Shown here: one piece after another, positions 50,382 to 58,315 of the stretch
Layout: the number at the start of each line of letters is the position of its first letter
How positions within the stretch are numbered: the first letter of the stretch is position 1
NCBI RefSeq assembly: GCF_003065425.1
Contig: NZ_CP026949.1
Coordinates: 2,666,001-2,730,000 of the forward strand
DNA from: Mycetocola zhujimingii
GTDB taxonomy: Bacteria; Actinomycetota; Actinomycetes; Actinomycetales; Microbacteriaceae
DNA length: 64,000 bases
Reading direction: 5' to 3'
Position numbers and translations under genes: made by a program
Notes under the pieces: generated by a model
What the model saw: the letters and a program-made list of their open reading frames with translations, nothing else
Database searches by the model: none
Told to the model about the DNA's origin: nothing

Positions 50382-51773
50382 TCAGGCCGGCTGGCCCGAT
50401 CTTTTCACGACGTCGTAGGCAGCGAGCGCTGCCCTTCTCGTCACCGCGAGGTCGACGATCGGCTCCGGATAGGCATCAGTTCCCCACTCCGGAACGTTCT
50501 GCCGGACGTACTCGCCGTGCGGATCGAATTTCTTCGCCTGCAACTCAGGGTTGAAGATGCGGAAATACGGAGCAGCATCCGCCCCCCAACCGGCCACCCA
50601 TTGCCAGTTGAACGCGTTGGCAGCCTGATCGGCGTCGACGAGGGTGTCCCAGAACCAGCGCTCACCCTCGCGCCAGTCGATCAGGAGGTTCTTGGTGAGA
50701 AACGACGCGACGACCATGCGGATGCGGTTATGCATGCTGCCGGTTCGCCAGAGTTCACGCATGCCGGCGTCGACGATCGGGATTCCCGTTGTCCCGCGCT
50801 GCCACGCCGACAGCGCATCGCCGTCGAGCGGCGGCCAGGGAAACGCGTCGAATTCACGACGCCAGTTCGTCGTCGCCAGATCCGGAGCGGCAAAAAGCAC
50901 GTGGTAGCAGAACTCCCGCCAGCCGAGCTCGGTGAGAAAGCGGGAGGCACTCGCCGCCTCACGAGCTGGGGCGCCACGGCGAGCCAGGTCGGTGGCAGCC
51001 CAGACCCGGTGCGGGCTGATCTCGCCCCAGCGCAGGTGCGGGGACAGCCGCGAGGTGGCCTGTTGGACTGGGAGGTCTCGTTCCTCGTCGTATGCGGCCA
51101 GGTTGTGAGCGAGGAACTCGTCGAGGAGACGATGAGCGGATGCTTCACCCGGCTGCCACGCCTCCCGGAGTCCGGCCGCCCAGTCGGGTCGCGTCGGCTC
51201 GAGGCGCCATTCGCCGAGGAGGTCGGTGGGCACGTCGCCGTCCCAGCCATCCAGCGTCTCCGGCTCGTCGATGGGCGCCCGCGGTGGCGGGCCCCCGAGG
51301 CATGCCCGCCAGAACGGGGTGAAGACCGAGTACGGCGTTCCCGACCCGGTCGTGATTGTCCACGGCTCGAAGAGCAGTGAAGCGGCGAAACTGGCGACCT
51401 CGAGGCCGCCCTCTCGAAGTCCGGTTTTCAGCGCTGAATCCACGGCGCGTTCCGCCGCCCCGTAGCGCCGGTTCCAGAACACCGCCCCGGCACCGGTCTC
51501 CTGCGCCAGCCGCGGAATCTCCGTCCCCGCCGCTCCCCGGCGGAGCACGAGCCGCACGCCCAGGCCGGAGAGCGACGCCGAGAGCGATTGGAGGCTCGAG
51601 TGCAGCCACCAGCGCGCGGCACCGCCGAGCGGACGGATCCCCGGCGACGATTCGTCGAGAAGGTACACAGCGACGACGGGCCGACCCGAGTCAGCTGCGG
51701 CCGTGAGTGCCGGGTTGTCGTCGATCCGGAGGTCATCACGGAACCAGACCAGAGCCGGTGCTGTTACAGCCAT
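50382..51773 (-). CDS. phr: Deoxyribodipyrimidine photolyase
   Basis: A 463-residue FAD enzyme that splits cyclobutane pyrimidine dimers with blue light. The N-terminal Rossmann-like antenna domain begins ALVWFRDDLRIDDNPALTAA. The C-terminal FAD domain contains TSRLSPHLRWGEISPHRVW, ELGWREFCYHVLFA, WQRGTTGIPIVDAGMRELWRTGSMHNRIRMVVASFLTKNLLIDWREGERWF and NWQWVAGWGADAAPYFRIFNPELQAKKFDPHGEYVR, the signature block of class I CPD photolyases. The ATG at 51773 lies inside the last codons of corA (10-base overlap). All expected FAD-contacting motifs are present. Convergent with the NTF2-like gene. Confidence 0.93.
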   Translation of the reverse strand: MAVTAPALVWFRDDLRIDDNPALTAAADSGRPVVAVYLLDESSPGIRPLGGAARWWLHSSLQSLSASLSGLGVRLVLRRGAAGTEIPRLAQETGAGAVFWNRRYGAAERAVDSALKTGLREGGLEVASFAASLLFEPWTITTGSGTPYSVFTPFWRACLGGPPPRAPIDEPETLDGWDGDVPTDLLGEWRLEPTRPDWAAGLREAWQPGEASAHRLLDEFLAHNLAAYDEERDLPVQQATSRLSPHLRWGEISPHRVWAATDLARRGAPAREAASASRFLTELGWREFCYHVLFAAPDLATTNWRREFDAFPWPPLDGDALSAWQRGTTGIPIVDAGMRELWRTGSMHNRIRMVVASFLTKNLLIDWREGERWFWDTLVDADQAANAFNWQWVAGWGADAAPYFRIFNPELQAKKFDPHGEYVRQNVPEWGTDAYPEPIVDLAVTRRAALAAYDVVKRSGQPA

Positions 51774-52759
51774 TTGTTCTTCTTGAAGATGATGTAGAGC
51801 GCGACAGCACCGCCGAACATGAGCAGCAGGGAGAACGGGTATCCCCACTCCCAGCCCAGCTCAGGCATGTACTCGAAGTTCATCCCGTAGATCGAGGCAA
51901 CGAGCGACGGTGCGAAGAAGATCGCCGCCCAGCTGGAGATGCGCTTGACCTGCTCGCTCTGCGCAAAGCTCGCCTCGTTCTGTCGTTGACCGACGAGCGC
52001 GGTGTTCACCATGAGCGCGTTCTGGAGGAGCGCGCGGAAGGCGTCTGCACGCTCGACGACCCTGAGCACGTGATCGTGAACATCGCGGAGGTAACGCCGC
52101 AGTTCGACCGGAACGCCGTACTTGTCAGCTCCTTCGCCGAGCGCTTCGAAGATCCCGACGAGCGGCTGGGTGGCCCGCTGGAACTCGATCACCTCACGAC
52201 TGAGCGCATAGATCCGCTGGGATGATTCCTGCCCCTCGGTGAAGAGAGCGTCCTGGATCTCATCGATGTCATTCTCGAGGCCGGCGATGACCGGGGCGTA
52301 CCCGTCAACGATCTCGTCGATCACCGCGTACAACACGGATTCCGGACCCATCCCGAGCAGTTCGGGATCGCCCTCGAGCCGCCTGCGGATCGCCGCGATA
52401 TCCGGTGTCTCCGCGTGACGGATGGTGATCGCGAAGTCCGATCCGACCACCACGTGCACCTCTCCGAACTCGACGCGCTCGTCGGCATCGACGTATCGGG
52501 CCGCCTTGAAGACCGCAAACAGCGTGTCGCCGTATCGCTCGATCTTGGGTCGCTGGTGTCCGGAGAGGGTGTCTTCGATCATCAGGTCGTGCAGGTCGAA
52601 CTCGGCCCCGACCGACTGGATCTCTTCCTTGTCCGGCCGGTACAGGCCGATCCACGCCATACCGCCCTTTTCGTGGAGAACCTCGTAGGTCGCGTCGAGG
52701 CTCGGGGGGCTGGCCACCCGGTTGCCCCTGAGATACACGGCGTTGTCGACGACGACCAT
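51764..52759 (-). CDS. corA: CorA-family magnesium/divalent metal transporter
   Basis: A 331-residue pentameric channel subunit: a long cytoplasmic domain (1 to about 265, including VEFGEVHVVVGSDFAITIRH and the stalk-helix region around EDLLIEDTLSGHQ...), then two C-terminal helices. The selectivity motif GMN is present at 292-294 in IYGMNFEYMPELGWEWGYPFSL, and the C-terminal helix ends with the basic KKNKWL. The ATG at 52759 has AAGGAAC upstream. It overlaps phr by ten bases, so the two form an operon without obvious functional link. Confidence 0.92.
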   Translation of the reverse strand: MVVVDNAVYLRGNRVASPPSLDATYEVLHEKGGMAWIGLYRPDKEEIQSVGAEFDLHDLMIEDTLSGHQRPKIERYGDTLFAVFKAARYVDADERVEFGEVHVVVGSDFAITIRHAETPDIAAIRRRLEGDPELLGMGPESVLYAVIDEIVDGYAPVIAGLENDIDEIQDALFTEGQESSQRIYALSREVIEFQRATQPLVGIFEALGEGADKYGVPVELRRYLRDVHDHVLRVVERADAFRALLQNALMVNTALVGQRQNEASFAQSEQVKRISSWAAIFFAPSLVASIYGMNFEYMPELGWEWGYPFSLLLMFGGAVALYIIFKKNKWL

Positions 52760-52782
52760 TTCCAGTTCCTTTGTTTCAGCCC

Positions 52783-52870
52783 GGTGTTGCAGGGGGGTAG
52801 TGCAGTCAGTGGTGCAGCGGGGTTGTTGCAGAGAGTGGTGCGGGGAGTGTTACGGAGTGTTTCGGTGCAC
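52783..52870. repeat. Degenerate 13-bp tandem array upstream of the Ssu-type operon
   Basis: Seven units: four of 13 bases (GGTGTTGCAGGGG, GGTAGTGCAGTCA, GTGGTGCAGCGGG, GTTGTTGCAGAGA) followed by three of 12 (GTGGTGCGGGGA, GTGTTACGGAGT, GTTTCGGTGCAC). The common core is GTKGCAG. It lies 66 bases before the ATPase start, in the spacer divergent from corA. Related in pattern to the array at 55993-56083. Confidence 0.7.
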
Positions 52871-52936
52871 CTGCTCTCACCCGGACCTTGTCAGTACCGT
52901 GTGAGAACCCGATCACTCGCTCTGAGGAGCAACCGT

Positions 52937-53872
52937 ATGTCATCTTCCCAAGGGAACGCCGGTCAGCCCGGGGCCTTGCGCGCCGTGTCGGAGTCCGCAA
53001 CGCGGCCGGTGGCGCGGCCGGCAGCCGTCGGGTCGGATGCCGTGGGGTCGGATGCCGCGTTCGGTGTATCGATTCGGAGCATCGGTCGGGACTTCCCCGG
53101 CGAACGCGGGGCAACCCGCCACGTCCTTCGCGACATCACCATCGAGGTAAGAGCCGGCGAAGTTCTCGCCATTCTGGGCACGAGCGGCTGCGGAAAGTCC
53201 ACCCTGCTGCGCCTCGCCGGCGGCCTCGACTCCGCAACGGCGGGGTCGATCCTCATCGACGGCTCCCCCGTTACCCCGTTCGATGCCCGCACCGCGGTCG
53301 GATTTCAGGAGCCGCGGCTTTTGCCGTGGCGGAGTGTCACCCAGAACGTCGCACTCGGCCTTCCACGAGGCACCCCGAAGGCCGAAGGTGATGCGCGCGT
53401 TGCAACCCTCATCGACCTCGTCGGCCTCGGTGCGTTTGCGGGCAACCGGCCGCGAGAAATCTCCGGCGGAATGGCGCAGCGCACCTCTCTTGCCCGAGCC
53501 CTCGCCCGCAACCCCGGCGTACTGCTGCTCGACGAACCGTTCGGCGCCCTCGACGCCCTGACCCGCCTGAAGATGCAGGATCTCCTGCTCGACGTGCACG
53601 CCGCCGCACCGACGACGGTGCTCCTCGTTACGCACGACGTCGACGAGGCGCTTCAACTCGCCGACCGGATCATCCTGCTCGGCCGCGAGGACGGCCTCGA
53701 GGGATCGACGATCATCCAGGAGATCGTCGTTCCCGGTCGGCGCCCGCGTGACCGCGGATCGGCCGAGCTCGCCGAGTTGCGCGGCCGGCTCCTCGCCGGT
53801 CTCGGCATCGACCGCCACGGCGAGGCCCGCGGCGTCGAGAAGACAACGGCGATGCCGGCCTTCCCGTACTGA
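52937..53872 (+). CDS. ABC transporter ATP-binding protein (SsuB-like)
   Basis: A 311-residue ATPase. An Ala/Val-rich N-terminal tail of about 40 residues precedes the domain. Walker A is GTSGCGKST, the Q-loop region VGFQEPRLLPWRSVTQNVALGLP, signature ISGGMAQRTSLARALARN, Walker B LLLDEPFGALDALTRLKMQDLL and the H-loop VTHDVDEALQLAD. The LLPWRSV and RLKMQDLL elements are typical of aliphatic sulfonate/taurine-type importers. The ATG at 52937 has GAGGAGC upstream; the longer open frame to 52415 runs antisense through corA and is rejected. First gene of the ssuB-binding protein-ssuC unit. Confidence 0.88.
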   Translation: MSSSQGNAGQPGALRAVSESATRPVARPAAVGSDAVGSDAAFGVSIRSIGRDFPGERGATRHVLRDITIEVRAGEVLAILGTSGCGKSTLLRLAGGLDSATAGSILIDGSPVTPFDARTAVGFQEPRLLPWRSVTQNVALGLPRGTPKAEGDARVATLIDLVGLGAFAGNRPREISGGMAQRTSLARALARNPGVLLLDEPFGALDALTRLKMQDLLLDVHAAAPTTVLLVTHDVDEALQLADRIILLGREDGLEGSTIIQEIVVPGRRPRDRGSAELAELRGRLLAGLGIDRHGEARGVEKTTAMPAFPY

Positions 53873-53945
53873 GTACTCACCAGCCCGCTCGCCAGCACTA
53901 CTGCACACAGCACGTACAGCACCTCTTTCAGCAAAGGACCTGACC

Positions 53946-54992
53946 ATGAACCGCAAGCGCTTCTCCCTCGCGACACTCGTCGCGGGCGCTGCCACCGCAG
54001 CGCTGCTCCTGACCGGCTGCGTCGCCGGCGAAGGCCAGACGGCATCCCCCGCCACAGAAGACAGCGACTCGGCGACCCTGACAGAGGGCGGAACCCTCAA
54101 CATCGACTTCGCGACCTACAACCCACTCTCCCTGATCATCAAGGAGAAGGGCTGGCTTGAGGATGCCCTCGCCGATCAGGACGTCACGGTCAACTGGGTA
54201 CAGTCCGCCGGGTCCAACAAGGCCAACGAGGCGCTCAGGGCCAATGCGATCGACGTCGGGTCGACCGCCGGTTCGGCCGCACTGCTTGCCCGGTCGAACG
54301 GTTCGCCGATCCAGGTCATCGACCTCTTCTCCCAGCCCGAGTGGGCGGCCCTCGTCGTCGGGCCCGATTCGACGATCACGGATGTCGCAGAGCTCAAGGG
54401 TAAGAAGATCGCAGCGACGAAGGGCACCGACCCCTACTTCTTCCTGCTTCAGGCACTCGAGGAAGCCGGGCTCACCCCCGAGGACGTCACCATCGAGAAC
54501 CTTCAGCACGCCGACGGCTGGGCTGCGCTGCAGAACGGCTCGGTCGACGCGTGGAGCGGCCTCGACCCCATCATGGCCAACGCCGAAGAGGCGGGCGCCA
54601 AGCTCATCTACCGCAACGTCGACTTCAACACCTACGGCTTCCTCAACGCCACGGAGACCTTCATCGAGGAGAAGCCCGACCTCGCCCAGGCCGTTGTCAA
54701 CGCCTACGAGCACGCTCGCGAATGGGCCGCCGAGAACGAGGAAGAAGCAGCCGAGATCCTCGCGGAGATCGCCGGGCTCGACATCGCGGTTGCCACGAAG
54801 GTGATCACCGAACGCTCCAACCTCGACGTCGACCCGGTCCCGGGAGACGCGCAGATCGACGTGCTCTCGATCGTCGGCCCCATCTTCGTCGAGACGGGCG
54901 ACGTCCTCGACGAGAAGGACGTCGACGACGCACTCGACACCATCATTAACGACGAATTCATCACCCAGGCCGACCCCGACGCGATCGGCTAG
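53946..54992 (+). CDS. ABC transporter substrate-binding lipoprotein (SsuA/NMT1-like)
   Basis: A 348-residue binding lipoprotein. The signal peptide ends in the lipobox LTGC (Cys near residue 23). The mature part shows the SsuA-like pattern LNIDFATYNPLSLIIKEKGWLEDALADQDVTVNWVQSAGSNKANEALRANAIDVGSTAGSAALLARSNG, with the two-lobe hinge near YFFLLQALEEAGLTPEDVTIENLQHADGWAALQNGSVDAWSGLDP. The ATG at 53946 follows AAAGGA. Ligand could be a sulfonate, taurine or another organic anion; nothing in the sequence decides. Confidence 0.85.
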   Translation: MNRKRFSLATLVAGAATAALLLTGCVAGEGQTASPATEDSDSATLTEGGTLNIDFATYNPLSLIIKEKGWLEDALADQDVTVNWVQSAGSNKANEALRANAIDVGSTAGSAALLARSNGSPIQVIDLFSQPEWAALVVGPDSTITDVAELKGKKIAATKGTDPYFFLLQALEEAGLTPEDVTIENLQHADGWAALQNGSVDAWSGLDPIMANAEEAGAKLIYRNVDFNTYGFLNATETFIEEKPDLAQAVVNAYEHAREWAAENEEEAAEILAEIAGLDIAVATKVITERSNLDVDPVPGDAQIDVLSIVGPIFVETGDVLDEKDVDDALDTIINDEFITQADPDAIG

Positions 54993-54998
54993 TCCACG

Positions 54999-55029
54999 CG
55001 GGAGGGGGCCGGCATCCGTTCCCCTCCCG
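54999..55029 (+). terminator. Intra-operon hairpin after the binding-protein gene
   Basis: Perfect 9-bp stem CGGGAGGGG / CCCCTCCCG with a 13-base loop and a TCCCTTTTC tail, in the 71-base gap before the permease. A partial terminator here would keep binding protein in excess over permease. Confidence 0.7.
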
Positions 55030-55063
55030 TCCCTTTTCGCAGGATTCCCAGGCAGGACCTCTC

Positions 55064-55987
55064 ATGAGCAACACCGACAAGCTGACAACGAGTGACGAGG
55101 TGCGTACTAGCGTCGCGTCGTCTTCAGGCATGTCGGCGCAGCCCGTTGCGGTGAGGGCCAGGCCCGCCGCTGCCGCTCGCACCGAGGCATCCGCTCGCCG
55201 GGAAGATTCGGCTCGCGGGCGCGTGCCGCTGACCCGCCGCACCTGGTTCGTGATCGTCGGTGGCTCGCTGCTGCCTCTCCTGTTGCTCGCCGTCTGGCAG
55301 CTGGTGACGTCGCTCGGCCTCGTCAGCGCATCGCAACTGCCGTCGCCCTCGTCGGTCTGGCTCGCGAGCATCGACCTGCTGCAGCGCGGTTTGCTCGGCC
55401 AGTACGTGGCAATTTCCACACAGCGCGTGCTCATCGGCTTCACCATCGGCGCTGTCCTTGGTCTCGTCCTCGGCGCATTCGTCGGACTGTCGCGGCTCGT
55501 CGACATCCTCGTCGCACCCACCCTCGGCGCAATCCGGGCAGTGCCGTCGCTCGCGTGGATTCCGCTGCTCATTCTCTGGCTCAAAATCGGCGAGGGGTCG
55601 AAGATCACGCTCATCGCGATCGGCGCGTTCTTCCCGGTCTACACGACCGTCTCTGCTGCGCTTCGCCACGTCGACCGGCAGCTCGTCGAAGCCGGTCGTG
55701 CGTTCGGCTACAACGGTGCCCGACTGTTCACGACCGTGCAGTTGCCCGCCGTTCTCCCCTCTGTCGTCTCGGGGCTTCGGCTCGCCCTCGCCCAGTCCTG
55801 GCTGTTCCTCGTCGCTGCTGAATTGATCGCGTCGTCGATGGGCCTGGGCTTCCTGCTCATCGACTCGCAGAACAACGGGAGGATCGACCGCATTCTCCTG
55901 GCGATCGTGCTGCTCGCGGTGCTCGGCAAGGTCACTGACTCCCTCGTTGGGCTCTTCGAACGCTGGGTGAACAAGCGCTGGAGCTAG
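55064..55987 (+). CDS. ABC transporter permease (SsuC-like)
   Basis: A 307-residue permease with a basic, Ala-rich N-terminal tail of about 60 residues and six helices. The coupling loop is EAGRAFGYNGARLFTTVQLPAVLPSVVSGLRLALAQSW (about 205-243), characteristic of the SsuC/TauC/ThiX group. The ATG at 55064 follows CAGGACC. Third gene of the importer. The operon ends before the second 13-bp array. Confidence 0.88.
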   Translation: MSNTDKLTTSDEVRTSVASSSGMSAQPVAVRARPAAAARTEASARREDSARGRVPLTRRTWFVIVGGSLLPLLLLAVWQLVTSLGLVSASQLPSPSSVWLASIDLLQRGLLGQYVAISTQRVLIGFTIGAVLGLVLGAFVGLSRLVDILVAPTLGAIRAVPSLAWIPLLILWLKIGEGSKITLIAIGAFFPVYTTVSAALRHVDRQLVEAGRAFGYNGARLFTTVQLPAVLPSVVSGLRLALAQSWLFLVAAELIASSMGLGFLLIDSQNNGRIDRILLAIVLLAVLGKVTDSLVGLFERWVNKRWS

Positions 55988-55992
55988 CTTCT

Positions 55993-56083
55993 CCGCTGTG
56001 CTGCGCCGCTGTGCTGCGCCGCTGTGTTTTGTCGGTGCACTGAGTCGCTGTGCTGCGCCGGTGTGGCGTGATCGTTGTGGGCA
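55993..56083. repeat. Degenerate 13-bp tandem array downstream of the Ssu-type operon
   Basis: Seven 13-base units in register; units 1 and 2 are identical (CCGCTGTGCTGCG), unit 5 differs by one base and units 3, 4, 6 and 7 are progressively diverged. It begins 6 bases after the permease stop. Together with the array at 52783-52870 it brackets the operon. Confidence 0.8.
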
Positions 56084-56200
56084 CTTGTCAGGGGTCAGCC
56101 TGGCTGGTGTGATTGACGCAACACGACGTTCAGCGCTACCCGCGCTGAGAGTCGTTGCCCTGACCCGGGCGAACCACATCACCCACAAGGAGATCCGACA

Positions 56201-57235
56201 ATGACGTCATTTCACGCCGACGCGTCCCTCGACGCGCTGCACGCAGCATCCATTGACCACGAGACCGTACTGGACCACGAGACGGTACTGATCACCCGCG
56301 GACAACGATCCGGGCTCACGATCAGCGTCGCCGTCCACTCCAGCCGGCTCGGGCCAGCACTCGGCGGCGCTCGCGTGTGGCACTACCCCACCTGGCGCGA
56401 CGCCGTCGAAGATTCCCTCCGCCTCTCGCGGGGCATGACCCTCAAGAACGCCGCAGCGGGGCTGAATCGCGGTGGTGGCAAATCCGTCGTGTTCGTTCCG
56501 GACGGTGAGACTCTCGACGCCGAGCGCAAACGACTCGCGATGCTCGACCTCGGCGATGCGGTTGAGCGCCTCGGCGGTCGCTATCAAACGGCAGAGGATG
56601 TCGGCACGAACGCGGCCGATATGGCGATCGTCGCCGAGCGCACCAGCCATGTCTCAGGGCTGCTCGCCGGCAGGCACGCGACGATCTCGGGGCTCGGTCA
56701 GGTGGGATCGCGACTCGCCCGCCGGTTGAGCGACGAGGGTATGTCGCTCATCGTCACCGACGTGAACCCGGCGCGGCGCGCGTTCGCCGAGGAGATTTCC
56801 GCGAGCTGGATCGACCCGGGCGACGAGCACCTCTTCGAAACCGATGTGTTCGTTCCGTGCGGGGTCGGCGGTGCACTGACGGCGGAGGTCATCTCGGAAC
56901 TGCGCTGCGCGGCCGTCGTCGGTGCGGCGAACAACCAGCTCGCTGACCAGAGCGGTGGGGAACAACTCGCCGACCGCGGCATCCTCTGGGCACCCGACTT
57001 CATCGTCAACGCGGGCGGCGTGATCTACCTCGACATGGCGTCTCGGCCCGGCGCGGACCTGACCGCCATCCTCGCCCGCGTCGACGACATCGGGCTCACC
57101 CTTTCGGCGGTGTACCGGGATGCCGCCGCGCGGTCGGTCACCACGCTGGCGGCCGCTGAGAAGCTCGCGGCAGACCGGCTGGATGCCGCTGTGCCGTGGA
57201 CAGCGAGCCACGGGCAGGTCCTGCAGTCGGTGTAG
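56201..57235 (+). CDS. Glu/Leu/Phe/Val dehydrogenase-like protein with a shortened hinge
   Basis: A 344-residue member of the amino acid dehydrogenase family that oxidatively deaminates branched-chain or other amino acids with NAD+. The substrate domain is complete: LGPALGGARVWHYP, MTLKNAAAGLNRGGGKSVVF with Lys82 and catalytic Lys94, RYQTAEDVGTNAADMAIV. The Rossmann domain starts ATISGLGQVGSRLARRL and runs on normally (VVGAANNQLAD, NAGGVIYLD). Between them, at about residue 154, the usual 30-40-residue hinge with D-P-S/P-x-T-A-x-G-V is absent. The N terminus also carries an 18-base direct repeat (56255-56290) duplicating DHETVL. A GGAGAT ribosome site fixes the ATG at 56201. Activity is doubtful without the hinge; see findings. 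Confidence 0.82.
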   Translation: MTSFHADASLDALHAASIDHETVLDHETVLITRGQRSGLTISVAVHSSRLGPALGGARVWHYPTWRDAVEDSLRLSRGMTLKNAAAGLNRGGGKSVVFVPDGETLDAERKRLAMLDLGDAVERLGGRYQTAEDVGTNAADMAIVAERTSHVSGLLAGRHATISGLGQVGSRLARRLSDEGMSLIVTDVNPARRAFAEEISASWIDPGDEHLFETDVFVPCGVGGALTAEVISELRCAAVVGAANNQLADQSGGEQLADRGILWAPDFIVNAGGVIYLDMASRPGADLTAILARVDDIGLTLSAVYRDAAARSVTTLAAAEKLAADRLDAAVPWTASHGQVLQSV

Positions 57236-57270
57236 TTCGCCGCCGGGTGGGGTGACGACACCGTGATGGG

Positions 57271-57299
57271 TTGCTTGCATTGCACGGTACCGGTAGCAT
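57271..57299 (+). promoter_or_regulatory. Promoter of the PadR gene with paired TGCANTGCA sites
   Basis: TTGCTT (57271-57276), 17-base spacer, TAGCAT (57294-57299), then seven bases to the ATG at 57307, so the message is probably leaderless. TGCATTGCA (57276-57284) and TGCAGTGCA (57299-57307) are each palindromic and centred 23 bases apart, overlapping the -35 and the start codon; they may be the PadR operator. Confidence 0.6.
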
Positions 57300-57306
57300 G
57301 CAGTGC

Positions 57307-57648
57307 ATGGAACCTTCCCCCGAATCGGTCTTGACGCAACTCCGTAAAGGCACAGTGGACTACTGCGTGCTCGCCTGCCTGCGGTCAGGGGCTGCGTACG
57401 GGCTGGAGATCGCCGAGCGTCTCGGAGAGAGGAAAGTCCTGTTCGCCAGCGGGGGCACTCTCTATCCACTGCTTTCGCGACTGCGGCAGCAGGGCTGGGT
57501 AACCACGACGCTGCAGCCATCACCGGTCGGACCGCCCCGCCGCTACTACCACCTGACCGATGAAGGCGAGAGGGCCCTGACGGTCTTTACCGAGACCTGG
57601 GACCTGTTCGCCGCGGATGTCACCACCACGATCAAGGAGACAGCATGA
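57307..57648 (+). CDS. PadR-family transcriptional regulator
   Basis: A 113-residue PadR regulator: the winged helix covers LTQLRKGTVDYCVLACLRSGAAYGLEIAERLGERKVLFASGGTLYPLLSRLRQQGWVTTTLQ, followed by PPRRYYHLTDEGERALTVFTETWD. The short C-terminal helix is the dimerisation segment of PadR subfamily 2. The ATG at 57307 sits seven bases after a -10 box. It overlaps the HAAS-like gene by four bases. PadR-HAAS pairs usually control and couple to a membrane sensor of the same operon. Confidence 0.88.
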   Translation: MEPSPESVLTQLRKGTVDYCVLACLRSGAAYGLEIAERLGERKVLFASGGTLYPLLSRLRQQGWVTTTLQPSPVGPPRRYYHLTDEGERALTVFTETWDLFAADVTTTIKETA

Positions 57649-58120
57649 CCACCACCGAACCGATGCCGGCACTCCTGGAGGCATACTTCGCCGATCTCGA
57701 TCGAGCACTCATCGGGGTGATGCCCGTGAGCGCGCTGAGACGGTCCAGGCGATGCGCGAGCATGCGGCCGAGTTGCTCAGCCGGCATGGAGCCTCGGAGG
57801 AGACCGCTGAACGCGTCATCGGCGATTTCGGGCCCGTCGAGCGGGTGGCCGCCTCCGCCACTCCCGCACCCGCCGCTCCAGCCCCGGCCACTCCCGCACC
57901 AGCGGCGCGTCCCTGGTCAGACATCTGGCTGTTCGTCGGCTCGATCACAAGCCTCATCTTCTTCGTGTTCCCGTTCGTCGCCATCGCGATGCTCGTCTGG
58001 GCAATCGTGCGGTTGAGGCAGAACACCGGGGACAGGTCGCTCCAGAGGGTGGCCCTGTGGGTATCCGTTGTGTCGACTGCGCTCTCGGTGGGGCTGTTCA
58101 TCAGCCACCTCATCCACTGA
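57645..58120 (+). pseudogene. HAAS/DUF1700-type membrane protein, broken by a -1 frameshift
   Basis: Read in one frame from the ATG at 57645, the protein starts MTTTEPMPALLEAYFADLDRALIGV; the next frame, entered at about 57719-57721, continues DARERAETVQAMREHAAELLSRHGASEETAERVIGDFGPVERVAA, exactly the rest of the HAAS helical domain, then an Ala/Pro linker and two membrane helices (IWLFVGSITSLIFFVFPFVAIAMLVWAIV and VALWVSVVSTALSVGLFI). A missing base between GGGGTG and ATGCCC explains both frames. The intact protein would be 158-159 residues. Overlaps the PadR gene by four bases, as PadR partners do. Either a fresh mutation or a sequence error. Confidence 0.8.
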
Positions 58121-58315
58121 CGTCAGGGCGAGGTGCCGTGAGCGTCAACCGCCCGCAGCCCGGGTGGCTGAGATCGCTGCAGCCGGGCCCGGCGCAGTTA
58201 ATCTGCGCACCGCCGGGAGTCTGCGCAGCCAAACCTCGCGATAGTCAAAGAAACGCTCCCGGTCCCCCGGATACGCTCGATGCACACCGTTTGCAACGAC
58301 GCCGGGAGGGTTGTT

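Noticed and set aside
52415-52936. N-terminal extension of the SsuB-like protein antisense to corA
   Set aside because: A good GAGGAG ribosome site precedes the ATG at 52937, and the upstream codons lie antisense to CorA.
57617-58120. Independent frame starting inside the PadR gene
   Set aside because: Its first 35 codons are the shadow of the PadR end and of the HAAS start; only the later part is real, reached by frameshift.
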